Of a DNA stretch of 60,089 nt, positions 46,826 to 54,643 are shown one piece after another; within the stretch, counting starts at the first letter, position 1, and each line of letters starts with the position of its first letter. The position numbers and the translations under genes are program-made. The stretch comes from Treponema sp. (GTDB taxonomy: Bacteria; Spirochaetota; Spirochaetia; Treponematales; Treponemataceae), in assembly GCA_017446265.1 (NCBI GenBank), contig JAFSRD010000031.1:1-60089 (forward strand), given 5' to 3'. The notes under the pieces are model-generated. The model was not told the origin of the DNA. It saw only the letters and a program-made list of their open reading frames with translations, and made no database searches.

Positions 46826-46893
46826 GCGAAGCGAGTGCCGAGCAGGTGCGAAGAAGAGCGTACAGGAGATGCGCGGAAGCGAACAGTACTGGC

Positions 46894-47781
46894 ATGGACT
46901 TTATCAATAAGGCAGAAAATTTTGCTCCATCTGCAATTCAAATGCTTCCCTTGTGCCACTTGTTTCTCATTTTTCTTTTGTACAGTTTCATCGGCTGGTG
47001 TTCAGAGGTCTTGTATGTTGGCGTCTTTTACGAGCATAAATTTATCAATCGTGGATTTTTGCACGGTCCTATTTGCCCTGTCTATGGATTCGGCGGTCTT
47101 GTTGTCATGATGCTTCCAGAAAAAGTGCGGGCATCGTGGATAACGCTTTTTGTCACGTCTATGGCGCTCTGTTCGTTTGTGGAGTATGTTACGAGCTGGC
47201 AAATGGAAAAGATATTTAAAATGAAATGGTGGGATTATTCTGAACGTAAATTTAATATAAACGGACGCGTATGCCTGCTCAACTCAACGCTATTCGGCGT
47301 GCTGGGGCTTGTTGTTGTTCGTTTTGTGCAACCGTTTGTAGACCGTATGGTCCATAAAATTGACAGCACTGTCACTATGTATTTGGCAGACGGACTTGCC
47401 TTTGTATTTATTGTTGACGTGTTATTAACAATCCATAAATTGATTGATTTCAGTACGACTATGGCAAAGCTCAAAGAATTTGGCGAATCATTGCGAGAGC
47501 GATACGCAGGAGAGCAATGGTTTATCAGCACGAGCATAGCAGATATGTTTGCATCTATAAAAGAGCATGCTGCTGTTGAGCGCAATAAATTCAGCGACTC
47601 GCTCATGCAAAAAATTGATTCGTTTAATGAGCATCATTTTGATTTTGAAAAATTTGTTGCACGGTTTCCGCGTATTTCTAGTTTGAGCTATCGAGAATCG
47701 CTTGCACTTGTTAAGCAGCGTTTTGAAGAAAGAGTTGCAGACAGAAAAGCTGCGTTTGCAAAAAGACGCAAGTTAAAATAA
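46894..47781 (+). CDS. PF06541-type (CmpB-like, DUF1113) membrane protein
   Basis: 295 aa from ATG 46894; ATG 46942 is an alternative, and an open frame back to 46819 runs through repeat sequence. Five or so membrane helices in the first 190 residues. Family hallmark FLIFLLYSFIGWCSEVLYVG, then FINRGFLHGPICPVYGFGG and WWDYSERKFNINGRVCLLNS. The remaining ~100 residues are soluble, helical and charged. The family is annotated as a putative ABC-transporter permease, but no function is established and no ATPase gene is adjacent. Confidence 0.82.
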   Translation: MDFINKAENFAPSAIQMLPLCHLFLIFLLYSFIGWCSEVLYVGVFYEHKFINRGFLHGPICPVYGFGGLVVMMLPEKVRASWITLFVTSMALCSFVEYVTSWQMEKIFKMKWWDYSERKFNINGRVCLLNSTLFGVLGLVVVRFVQPFVDRMVHKIDSTVTMYLADGLAFVFIVDVLLTIHKLIDFSTTMAKLKEFGESLRERYAGEQWFISTSIADMFASIKEHAAVERNKFSDSLMQKIDSFNEHHFDFEKFVARFPRISSLSYRESLALVKQRFEERVADRKAAFAKRRKLK

Positions 47782-47804
47782 TAATTATTATTTTGGAGGC
47801 GACT

Positions 47805-49229
47805 ATGGCAATCGTTGGTGCGTTTATGGTGCCGCATCCGCCGCTCATTGTACATGAGATTGGGCAGGGAGAAGAAAACAAAATTGCAATGAGTGTTGCT
47901 TCATATGAAACTGTTGCAAAAAAAATCGCAGAGCTTGCGCCTGAAACTATTGTCATAACATCGCCACATGCAACGCTCTATGCTGATTACTTTCACATTT
48001 CGCCAGGAGCAGAAGCGTTTGGCAATTTTTCACGGTTCAATGCGCCAAATGTTCGCTTTCACGTTTCATATGACGAGCAGCTTGTCGCATCAATGTGCGA
48101 AAAAGCGGCGGAGCTCGGCATTGCGGCAGGAACAAAAGGCGAGCGCGACAAATCGCTTGACCACGGAACGATGGTGCCGCTATATTTTATTAATAAATAT
48201 TGCACTGATTACAAAGTGGTGCGTGTAGGGCTTTCGGGGCAGTCGTATAAAAATCACTATATGCTCGGCGAATGCATTAAACTGGCAGCGGAAAACATGG
48301 GGAAACGCGTTGTGTTTGTTGCAAGCGGCGATTTGTCGCATGTGCTCAAAGCTGACGGTCCATACGGCTTTCGCAAAGAAGGTCCGCAGTATGATGAGCG
48401 CATTATGGAAGTGATGGGCGAAGCTGATTTTGGAAAACTTTTTTCATTCTCTCCTGATTTTTGTGAAAGCGCGGCAGAATGCGGGCATCGTTCTTTTGTC
48501 ATTATGGCAGGCGCGCTTGATTGTACGGCGGTGCATGCACAAAAGCTTTCGCACGAAGGTACGTTTGGCGTAGGTTACGGATTTTGCATGTACGATGTTT
48601 TGTCTTGCGACGAACGCCGCAATTTTTTGGAGCAGTACGAGGCACTTGAACGCAGCGAGCTTGATGCACGAAAAAAACGCGAAGATGAATATGTGCGTCT
48701 CGCGCGAGCCACGATTGAAATGTATGTAACGACGGGAAAAATGCTGCGCGTGCAAAACGGCAAAGTTGTATGCAGCGATTCGTCGGTCACAGGATGGAAA
48801 CTTTCTGACGAACTGCTTAACAATCGTGCTGGCGCATTTGTGTCGCTCAAAAAGGAGGGATTGCTCCGCGGTTGCATTGGAACGATAGGAGCCACATGCT
48901 CATCGCTCGCAGAAGAAATCATTGCAAACGCCATAAGCGCCGCTACGCGCGACCCGCGTTTTCCGCCTGTGACTGAACGCGAACTTCCTCTTCTTGTGTA
49001 TAGCGTTGACGTTTTGGGGGCGGCAGAAAAAATTGCTTCAAAAGATGAGCTTGATGTAAAGCGGTTTGGCATCATTGTGACGAAAGGTACGCGTCGCGGC
49101 CTTCTTTTGCCTAATCTTGAGTCGGTGAATACAGTTGAAGAGCAAATAGACATTGCGTGCAGAAAAGCGGGAATCGACCCAGATGAAAATCCCGATTTGG
49201 AACGATTTGAAGTAGTGCGCCATTATTAA
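47805..49229 (+). CDS. AmmeMemoRadiSam system fusion: MEMO domain + AMMECR1 domain
   Basis: 474 aa from ATG 47805 (GGAGG 5 nt upstream). Residues ~1-265 are the MEMO/LigB-like domain (extradiol-dioxygenase fold) with histidines in FMVPHPPLIV, TSPHATLY, SLDHGTMVP and SGDLSH, a plausible metal site. Residues ~295-474 are AMMECR1 with the conserved LRGCIGTI (354-361, Cys357) and DPRFPPVTEREL. In many bacteria and archaea these two proteins occur with a dedicated radical SAM enzyme; here that enzyme is at 50264. Metal- or iron-related roles have been proposed for MEMO1, but the reaction is unknown. Confidence 0.9.
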   Translation: MAIVGAFMVPHPPLIVHEIGQGEENKIAMSVASYETVAKKIAELAPETIVITSPHATLYADYFHISPGAEAFGNFSRFNAPNVRFHVSYDEQLVASMCEKAAELGIAAGTKGERDKSLDHGTMVPLYFINKYCTDYKVVRVGLSGQSYKNHYMLGECIKLAAENMGKRVVFVASGDLSHVLKADGPYGFRKEGPQYDERIMEVMGEADFGKLFSFSPDFCESAAECGHRSFVIMAGALDCTAVHAQKLSHEGTFGVGYGFCMYDVLSCDERRNFLEQYEALERSELDARKKREDEYVRLARATIEMYVTTGKMLRVQNGKVVCSDSSVTGWKLSDELLNNRAGAFVSLKKEGLLRGCIGTIGATCSSLAEEIIANAISAATRDPRFPPVTERELPLLVYSVDVLGAAEKIASKDELDVKRFGIIVTKGTRRGLLLPNLESVNTVEEQIDIACRKAGIDPDENPDLERFEVVRHY

Positions 49230-49301
49230 AACAAGATGCCATTCTAAAACAGGCTGGCGTTGCTAAATATGGCACGGCGTTAATAAAATGAGGAGATGCA
49301 T

Positions 49302-50267
49302 ATGGCGCAAGACAAGGCTGCAAAAATATACTCGCCGCGAAACCATACAGTGACGCTTGCTGACAGCGACAGAGAATTATTAACGCCGCACCTCTGCCAT
49401 GCACATGACGCGCTTTCCCATTTTGAAATTGTTAATAAAATTTTTAACGATGACATGATTTCTGCAATAGACTGTTTTCCGTCAAACTGCGTCGATTTGA
49501 TGATACTCGACCCACCGTATAACATCACGAAAAATTTTCACGGTACAAAATTCACCAAGCGCGGCGATGATGAATATGCGCAGTATCTTAACTCATGGTT
49601 TCCAAAAGTTGTACGGTTGCTCAAGAAAGATGCGAGTTTGTATTTGTGCGGCGACTGGAAATGCATGGCGGCGATGTATGCTGTTGTTTCGCGACATTTG
49701 ATTGTGCGCAACCGCATTACGTGGCAACGCGAAAAGGGCAGAGGCGCAAAATCAAACTGGAAAAATTGTTCTGAAGACATTTTGTTTGCAACGGTGAGTG
49801 AAAATTATTATTTTGATGCGGATGCAGTGAAGCAAAAACGCCGTGTTGTTGCGCCATACCGCGCGAATGGCGTGCCGAAAGATTGGCAGGAGACCGATAA
49901 TGGAAAATTTCGTTTAACCGGTGCGTCAAATTTTTGGGACGACATTACAGTGCCGTATTGGTCGATGAGTGAAAACACCGAGCACCCGACGCAAAAGAGC
50001 GAAAAGCTCATTGCCAAATTGATTCTTGCAAGTTCGTGTCAAGGGAGCCTCGTGTTCGACCCATTTCTTGGAAGCGGTACAACAGCTGTTGTTGCAAAAA
50101 AACTTGCACGAAATTACTGCGGCATTGAAATCAACAAAGAGTATTGTCTGCTTGCAGAAAAGCGGCTTTTGCGCGTAAACGAAAATGCAGCGATTCAAGG
50201 CTACACTGACAACGTGTTTTGGGAGCGCAACACAGTGCAAGCGCAGCGGAAAGGAAAGTGTCCGTGA
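49302..50267 (+). CDS. Orphan DNA methyltransferase, beta class
   Basis: 321 aa. ATG 49302 is preferred over 49296 because AGGAG (49291-49295) is then 6 nt away. Motif IV DPPY (residues 70-73, ILDPPYNIT) comes before motif I DPFLGSGTT (253-261), the order of beta-class N6-adenine/N4-cytosine enzymes. The target-recognition region lies between. No restriction enzyme, specificity subunit or CcrM-type C-terminal domain is visible, so it is a solitary methylase, possibly regulatory. The stop overlaps the next start by four bases. Confidence 0.9.
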   Translation: MAQDKAAKIYSPRNHTVTLADSDRELLTPHLCHAHDALSHFEIVNKIFNDDMISAIDCFPSNCVDLMILDPPYNITKNFHGTKFTKRGDDEYAQYLNSWFPKVVRLLKKDASLYLCGDWKCMAAMYAVVSRHLIVRNRITWQREKGRGAKSNWKNCSEDILFATVSENYYFDADAVKQKRRVVAPYRANGVPKDWQETDNGKFRLTGASNFWDDITVPYWSMSENTEHPTQKSEKLIAKLILASSCQGSLVFDPFLGSGTTAVVAKKLARNYCGIEINKEYCLLAEKRLLRVNENAAIQGYTDNVFWERNTVQAQRKGKCP

Positions 50268-51103
50268 TAAACCAGAGGCAAAAAATCATCTGCACTACGT
50301 GTTTTTACCGTTGCTCGCTTGCAGAAGGGCAAGTAGGACAGTGTCGTGCTCGATCAAATAAAAACGGAAACATTGTACCGCTCAATTACGGAAAACTCAC
50401 ATCTCTTTCGCTTGACCCCATTGAAAAAAAGCCTTTGTTTTTGTTTTATCCTGGCAGTATGATTCTTTCTGTGGGAAGTTTTGGCTGCAACTTGCATTGT
50501 CCGTTTTGTCAAAACGCAAGCATTTCGCAAGTTGGAAATGATACAGCAACTGAATACGTATTGCCCGAAGCGCTTGCACAAAAAGCGGCAGCACTTGCAA
50601 GATACGGAAACATCGGCGTTGCATTCACGTACAACGAGCCGCTCATATCGTGGGAATACGTACTTGACGTTTCTCGCCTTGTACATGCGCGCGGCATGAA
50701 AAATGTTGTTGTCACGAGCGGTTCGGTGAACGTGTCAGTACTTGAAAAAGTGCTCCCGTATGTTGATGCGATGAATATCGATTTAAAAGGATTTACTGAC
50801 AACTGGTATAAAAAACTCGGCGGCAATTTTGAAATTGTTAAGAATGCCATAACGCTTTGTCATAGCCGCACGCATGTTGAATTGACAACGCTTATTGTGC
50901 CGCCTTTTAACGACAGCGAAGAAGAAATGCGCGCGCTTGCAAGCTGGGTTTCAAAAATTGATAAAAACATTCCGTTGCATATTACGCGCTTCTTTCCGCG
51001 CTATCGCATGGCAGACGGCGAGCCGACTCCTGTTGCAACAGTACGCCGCCTTGCACACATTGCAAACGAATATCTTTTACATGTGTTCACTGGTAATTGT
51101 TAA
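50264..51103 (+). CDS. AmmeMemoRadiSam system radical SAM enzyme
   Basis: 279 aa from GTG 50264 (overlaps the methylase stop, GTGA; GTG 50258 is the alternative). The [4Fe-4S] motif is CNLHCPFC (Cys75, Cys79, Cys82). An N-terminal Cys cluster (Cys10, Cys13, Cys17, Cys27) is typical for pyruvate-formate-lyase-activating-enzyme-like proteins of this subfamily. Later NEPLISWEYVLD and NIDLKGFTDNWYKKL fit SAM and substrate binding. Probably modifies or acts with the MEMO-AMMECR1 protein encoded at 47805; the reaction is unknown. Confidence 0.92.
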   Translation: MINQRQKIICTTCFYRCSLAEGQVGQCRARSNKNGNIVPLNYGKLTSLSLDPIEKKPLFLFYPGSMILSVGSFGCNLHCPFCQNASISQVGNDTATEYVLPEALAQKAAALARYGNIGVAFTYNEPLISWEYVLDVSRLVHARGMKNVVVTSGSVNVSVLEKVLPYVDAMNIDLKGFTDNWYKKLGGNFEIVKNAITLCHSRTHVELTTLIVPPFNDSEEEMRALASWVSKIDKNIPLHITRFFPRYRMADGEPTPVATVRRLAHIANEYLLHVFTGNC

Positions 51104-51141
51104 TTTGTGCGCTCATACGAAAAAGCGACATATTTAAGGAA

Positions 51142-51175
51142 ACACTGATTAATTCGCACTCAAGGTAATCAGTGT
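51142..51175. terminator. 10-bp perfect hairpin after the radical SAM gene
   Basis: ACACTGATTA (51142-51151) pairs exactly with TAATCAGTGT (51166-51175) around a 14-nt loop. No long T-run follows (ATTCTCTCTT), so it is either a weak terminator or a regulatory element in front of the EIIA gene. Confidence 0.4.
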
Positions 51176-51233
51176 ATTCTCTCTTGTCCGCAAGTTTCTT
51201 TCAGGTAAATTTTACATAATGCAATTCACATGC

Positions 51234-51262
51234 TTGACAAGATGCAAAACTAGACTTACACT
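51234..51262 (+). promoter_or_regulatory. Promoter of the second EIIA gene, leaderless arrangement
   Basis: Consensus TTGACA (51234-51239) and TACACT (51257-51262), 17 nt apart. The -10 ends 7 nt before ATG 51270, and no Shine-Dalgarno lies between. Confidence 0.7.
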
Positions 51263-51269
51263 ATGAGCT

Positions 51270-51716
51270 ATGGACTTAAAGACAGTTTTAACTACTGACA
51301 CAGTAGAACTTCATTTGAAGGGAACGACGAAAGAAGAAATTATCGATGAAATGCTCGACATCCTTGTAAAAGCAGGCAAAGTATCAGATAAAGCTGCTGC
51401 ACGAGAATGCGTGCTTGACCGTGAGCGCAAAATGTCTACTGGCATGAAGCATGGCATTGCTATTCCACATGGCAAGACAGATTCAGTGAGCGATCTTGTC
51501 GCATGTATTGGCATTTCAAATGCACCTGTCGATTTTGATTCGCTCGACCAAGAACCGTGTCGCATTTTTATTATGACGCTTTCTCCAGTAAATAAAACAG
51601 GCCCGCACTTGCAGTTCCTTGCAGAGGTAAGCCTTTTATTCAAGAGTCCAGAAAAGCGGCAGCTTATTCTCAATACGCAAGACAAAGCTGAAGTTATTAA
51701 AATATTGACCGAGTAG
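51270..51716 (+). CDS. PTS EIIA (fructose/Ntr type) domain protein
   Basis: 148 aa, one EIIA domain. Phospho-acceptor His67 in HGIAIPHGKT after DRERKMSTGMKHG. It is closer to the fructose-type consensus than the paralogue at 37073, but no EIIB/EIIC is encoded nearby, so a regulatory role is more likely than transport. The promoter geometry predicts a leaderless transcript. Confidence 0.88.
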   Translation: MDLKTVLTTDTVELHLKGTTKEEIIDEMLDILVKAGKVSDKAAARECVLDRERKMSTGMKHGIAIPHGKTDSVSDLVACIGISNAPVDFDSLDQEPCRIFIMTLSPVNKTGPHLQFLAEVSLLFKSPEKRQLILNTQDKAEVIKILTE

Positions 51717-51730
51717 CGTATTGAGCAGGT

Positions 51731-51761
51731 GACCTTTGTGCCTTGCATGAAGGGTGTTTTT
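51731..51761 (+). terminator. Weak terminator candidate
   Basis: ACCTT near 51732-51736 can pair with AAGGGT near 51750-51755, followed by five T. It lies 15 nt after the EIIA stop. The stem is short, so confidence is low. Confidence 0.3.
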
Positions 51762-51828
51762 ACTTGTAACAAGGTTTACCATCTGTCGCTTGTATCGCAT
51801 AAAAGGTAGTAAATCCGATTGCGATATG

Positions 51829-51858
51829 TTGTTCGCGACAGGATAGGTGGTTTAAAAT
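51829..51858 (+). promoter_or_regulatory. Candidate promoter before the 177-aa gene
   Basis: TTGTTC (51829-51834) and TAAAAT (51853-51858), 18-nt spacing, with the -10 ending 6 nt before ATG 51865. There is no Shine-Dalgarno. Confidence 0.4.
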
Positions 51859-51864
51859 CATCGT

Positions 51865-52398
51865 ATGAAAATACAAGCGCAGTTCTCATCACGAGAAAGC
51901 AAACTCTTTTTCAAAGACAACGGACAGATTGTTTCTACCGAGCAGTTGATTTTATTAAATGCACATGAAATCCCACTCGATGCAACAGCATTGGAAAAAT
52001 TTGCCTGTTCATTCAATGGCGCGCATATTGTTGTAGTGCGCGTATTGTGGAGTAGCGTTGAATTAAGTGAAGGAGGTTACGACGAATCGTTTCTTGCCGC
52101 GTTACGCACATTTTTGAAATGTCGCGAATTGCACAACTTGTATGAAATCATTGTGCCTGAATGCGGCGGCAACGTCATGCAATCGGAAGAAAGCGCTGTG
52201 CAATTTACTGCTGCTATGTGCCATACCGCGCGGCGCATAAAAGACTGTGCGTCTGTCATAGGTTTTGCACTGCCAAAAGAATTTTCCGAGCAACAAGCGG
52301 CGCACTTTATTGACGCGATGAGCGCAAAGCATGCGCAATATGTGTATTTTTCAGAACAGCCGACTCGTTCTTCTGTCGTGCAGTTTTCGTTGCAGTAA
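51865..52398 (+). CDS. Unrecognised 177-aa protein
   Basis: No signal peptide or membrane segment. The sequence alternates short beta (AHIVVVRVLW, NLYEIIVPECGG, ASVIGFALP, AQYVYFSEQ) and helical stretches (YDESFLAALRTFLKCRELH, ESAVQFTAAMCHTARRI), which reads like part of a TIM-barrel fold (sugar-hydrolase-like). About half a barrel would fit in this length. I cannot assign a family. A monocistronic unit with its own promoter seems likely. Confidence 0.65.
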   Translation: MKIQAQFSSRESKLFFKDNGQIVSTEQLILLNAHEIPLDATALEKFACSFNGAHIVVVRVLWSSVELSEGGYDESFLAALRTFLKCRELHNLYEIIVPECGGNVMQSEESAVQFTAAMCHTARRIKDCASVIGFALPKEFSEQQAAHFIDAMSAKHAQYVYFSEQPTRSSVVQFSLQ

Positions 52399-52477
52399 TG
52401 CGTTGCTGTATGTGGCTGTCATGTCCATGCGCGCCGCATGCTTGCATTAAACGTAATTTTGTGCCACCATATACACT

Positions 52478-53242
52478 ATGCGATACAAGGGTGACAATAC
52501 TGAGTTTTTGTACATGTGCCGCTTTACAGCTATATTGCTTTGTTTCATTACAGTCGTTGCAACATGCATTTATATTTTTCTTCCTGCATCAAAGATAATT
52601 CCGTTCACGCCTGTTTCGCAAACTGTCACGCCGCGCGAAATTATTGCTGTTGAAACAGACATGCCTGTAGAAGATGTGTCCTATTTTTCTTCTTCAGTGC
52701 GCAGAGGCGACGATGGGCTTGCGTTGTACCGACAGCCGTCATCGCGTGCCGCTGTTGAATGGTTTTACATGAACGAAACAGGCAACCGAAACATTGCCAT
52801 AGCGATTCTCGAACAAGCAGATAAAAACGACATTCCGCTGTCACTTGCATTTGCACTCGCGCATACGGAAAGCCGCTACAATATTAACGCTGTCAATTAC
52901 AATTCAAATAATTCTATTGACCGAGGACTTTTTCAGCTCAACTCGCGCTCATTTCCACAACTCACTGAAGCTGATTTTTTTAATGCAGCGACGAGCGCGC
53001 AGTATGGTATGGCGCATTTGCGATTTTGTCTCAACGTTGCAGGCAATGCAGTTCCTGCGCTTGCCATGTACAATGCAGGCGCCACGCGCGTACGCTCAAA
53101 CGGAACGCCACAAAGCACGCTCAACTACATAGGCAACATTATGACGTACAAGCAAATGCTCGACAAACGATTTACAAATGACGTGCTGTCGTTTTATGAC
53201 ACATCGCTCAACATGGGTGCGTCAATCGCGTATCAAGATTAA
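52478..53242 (+). CDS. Lytic transglycosylase (SLT domain), membrane-anchored
   Basis: 254 aa. One N-terminal signal anchor (residues ~15-37, RFTAILLCFITVVATCIYIF). The SLT/lysozyme-like domain (~103-240) has the catalytic Glu131 in FALAHTESRYN, then GLFQLNSRSFPQ and ALAMYNAG, all diagnostic. Cleaves peptidoglycan glycan strands in the periplasm. Start choice is uncertain: ATG 52514 is an in-frame alternative, and neither has a Shine-Dalgarno. A terminator follows. Confidence 0.88.
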   Translation: MRYKGDNTEFLYMCRFTAILLCFITVVATCIYIFLPASKIIPFTPVSQTVTPREIIAVETDMPVEDVSYFSSSVRRGDDGLALYRQPSSRAAVEWFYMNETGNRNIAIAILEQADKNDIPLSLAFALAHTESRYNINAVNYNSNNSIDRGLFQLNSRSFPQLTEADFFNAATSAQYGMAHLRFCLNVAGNAVPALAMYNAGATRVRSNGTPQSTLNYIGNIMTYKQMLDKRFTNDVLSFYDTSLNMGASIAYQD

Positions 53243-53264
53243 CATAGTTTCTCTGAAAGGACAC

Positions 53265-53284
53265 AACCTTTCAAAAGGTTTTTT
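53265..53284 (+). terminator. Rho-independent terminator after the lytic transglycosylase
   Basis: AACCTT (53265-53270) / AAGGTT (53275-53280) with a 4-nt loop and T-run to 53284. Outer arms CTGAAAGGA (53253-53261) and TCCTTTCAG (53284-53292) can extend the stem. Confidence 0.75.
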
Positions 53285-53385
53285 CCTTTCAGGCTTTCCT
53301 TTTTCCAAATTCAAAAAAATCTTTTTTCAAACTTCCGTTTTTTGTAAAAAAAATGCGATTTAAAACATGAAATGATAATAAACCT

Positions 53386-53409
53386 GTTCTGAAACTGCTG
53401 TTTCCGAAC
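53386..53409. promoter_or_regulatory. Inverted repeat upstream of the lamin-tail lipoprotein gene
   Basis: GTTCTGAAAC (53386-53395) and GTTTCCGAAC (53400-53409) pair with one mismatch around a 4-nt loop, 24 nt before ATG 53434. It could be an operator or a leader hairpin; AAGGAGG follows at 53422-53428. Confidence 0.4.
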
Positions 53410-53433
53410 AAGTTTAATTCTGAAGGAGGCTCT

Positions 53434-54567
53434 ATGATAAAAAAATTATCGATATGGCTTTTGCAAGTTGCCGCTGTATCAGCTGTAGTACTGCTTGCAG
53501 TATGCCCCATTTCTTGCAAAGTTACTGACGAAGGCTTGCAGTTGCTTCGCGGCGACTACGTGCCGCCTGTGCTTGAATTCTATGCGGCGTCAAGCGCGCA
53601 GTCTGTTTCTCTGACGTTTTCAAAAAAGGTAACAATCACTGGCGCGATTGTTACGCCAGTTGATGAGCAATCTTCTGGCATCGCTGCAAGCGATTTGAGC
53701 GCGCTTGCCCCAGCGCTTGCCGCTGTTTCAGGAGAAACGAACGGCATCCCTGTTGTTATCTCATATGAAAATAACGGGCGCACGGCACGCGCAACTGCTC
53801 AACAGGAATTTGCTGCTGGCAAACAATACGAACTGTATGGCGAAGCGCAAGATGAAAACGGCAACACGCTTACGTTTTGCATCCCGTTTGTCGGATTCAA
53901 CGCGCGCGTGCCGCGTATGATTATAAGCGGCATTCATCCGATGTATGCTTCAGACAAATTCAAATGCGAGTTCGTAGAATTGTACGCACTCACTGCTGGC
54001 AACATTGCCGGCATCACCATTTCAAGCGCAGCAGACGGCAGCGACAAGTCGTGCATGCTTCCTGCGGCAGAAGTCAATGCAGGAGATGTTGTGATTGTCC
54101 ATCTGCGCACAAAAGGAGACGGTTGTGTGAGCGAACTTGGCAACGACTTGTCGCTTTCAAGCGGCTGGTATACATCTAATGCGGCGCGCGACATCTGGAT
54201 TCAAAATGAAAACGCACGGCTTGGCGACAAAGAAGATGTTGTTATGATTGTCAATTCGTTTACTGATGAAATACTTGATGCGGCGATGTATGTGTCGCCT
54301 GAAAGCGACTCGTGGAGCAAAGAGGCTGTCGCTGCCGCTGCGCAGGAAGTTGCACATGCAGGATTTTGGCAAAACGCAGACCCGTCTGTTGCCGCCTCTT
54401 GCACGTATCCGGTAAATTTAACTGCGGCAAGGATGTTAAAAAGAAGCGGTTGCAAATCGCTGCTTGCGGTTGCGCAAAACGGTACGCTTGAAGCGGTAAT
54501 TGCGCATCATAAAGAGAATTGGCGTGTCGAAGCAATTAAAAATGGGGCATTCATACCAGTAGAATGA
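53434..54567 (+). CDS. Lipoprotein with lamin-tail-like domain
   Basis: 377 aa. Signal with lipobox PISC, lipid on Cys28. Residues ~45-150 form a beta-rich Ig/Big-like domain (LEFYAASSAQSVSLTFSKKV). Residues ~165-290 read like a lamin-tail (LTD) domain: RMIISGIHPMY, CEFVELYALTAGNIAG, GDVVIVHLRTKGDG, DAAMYVSPESDSW. LTD domains are common in secreted and surface proteins of bacteria; the role here is unknown. The C-terminal ~80 residues are helical. Strong AAGGAGG before ATG. Confidence 0.82.
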   Translation: MIKKLSIWLLQVAAVSAVVLLAVCPISCKVTDEGLQLLRGDYVPPVLEFYAASSAQSVSLTFSKKVTITGAIVTPVDEQSSGIAASDLSALAPALAAVSGETNGIPVVISYENNGRTARATAQQEFAAGKQYELYGEAQDENGNTLTFCIPFVGFNARVPRMIISGIHPMYASDKFKCEFVELYALTAGNIAGITISSAADGSDKSCMLPAAEVNAGDVVIVHLRTKGDGCVSELGNDLSLSSGWYTSNAARDIWIQNENARLGDKEDVVMIVNSFTDEILDAAMYVSPESDSWSKEAVAAAAQEVAHAGFWQNADPSVAASCTYPVNLTAARMLKRSGCKSLLAVAQNGTLEAVIAHHKENWRVEAIKNGAFIPVE

Positions 54568-54605
54568 ATGGGCATTTGTATCTTTGACAAAATGCAGCGC
54601 GCATA

Positions 54606-54635
54606 CTGGCATATGCCGCAATTTTTTGCTATACT
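54606..54635 (+). promoter_or_regulatory. Promoter of the U32 gene, leaderless arrangement
   Basis: CTGGCA (54606-54611) and TATACT (54630-54635), spacing 18. The -10 ends 8 nt before ATG 54644, with only ATTTTGCT between. Confidence 0.55.
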
Positions 54636-54643
54636 ATTTTGCT

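Noticed and set aside
46819-46893. N-terminal extension of the PF06541 protein
   Set aside because: It encodes an Arg/Ala-rich stretch from repeat-like DNA with no ribosome site; the family starts close to the first membrane helix.
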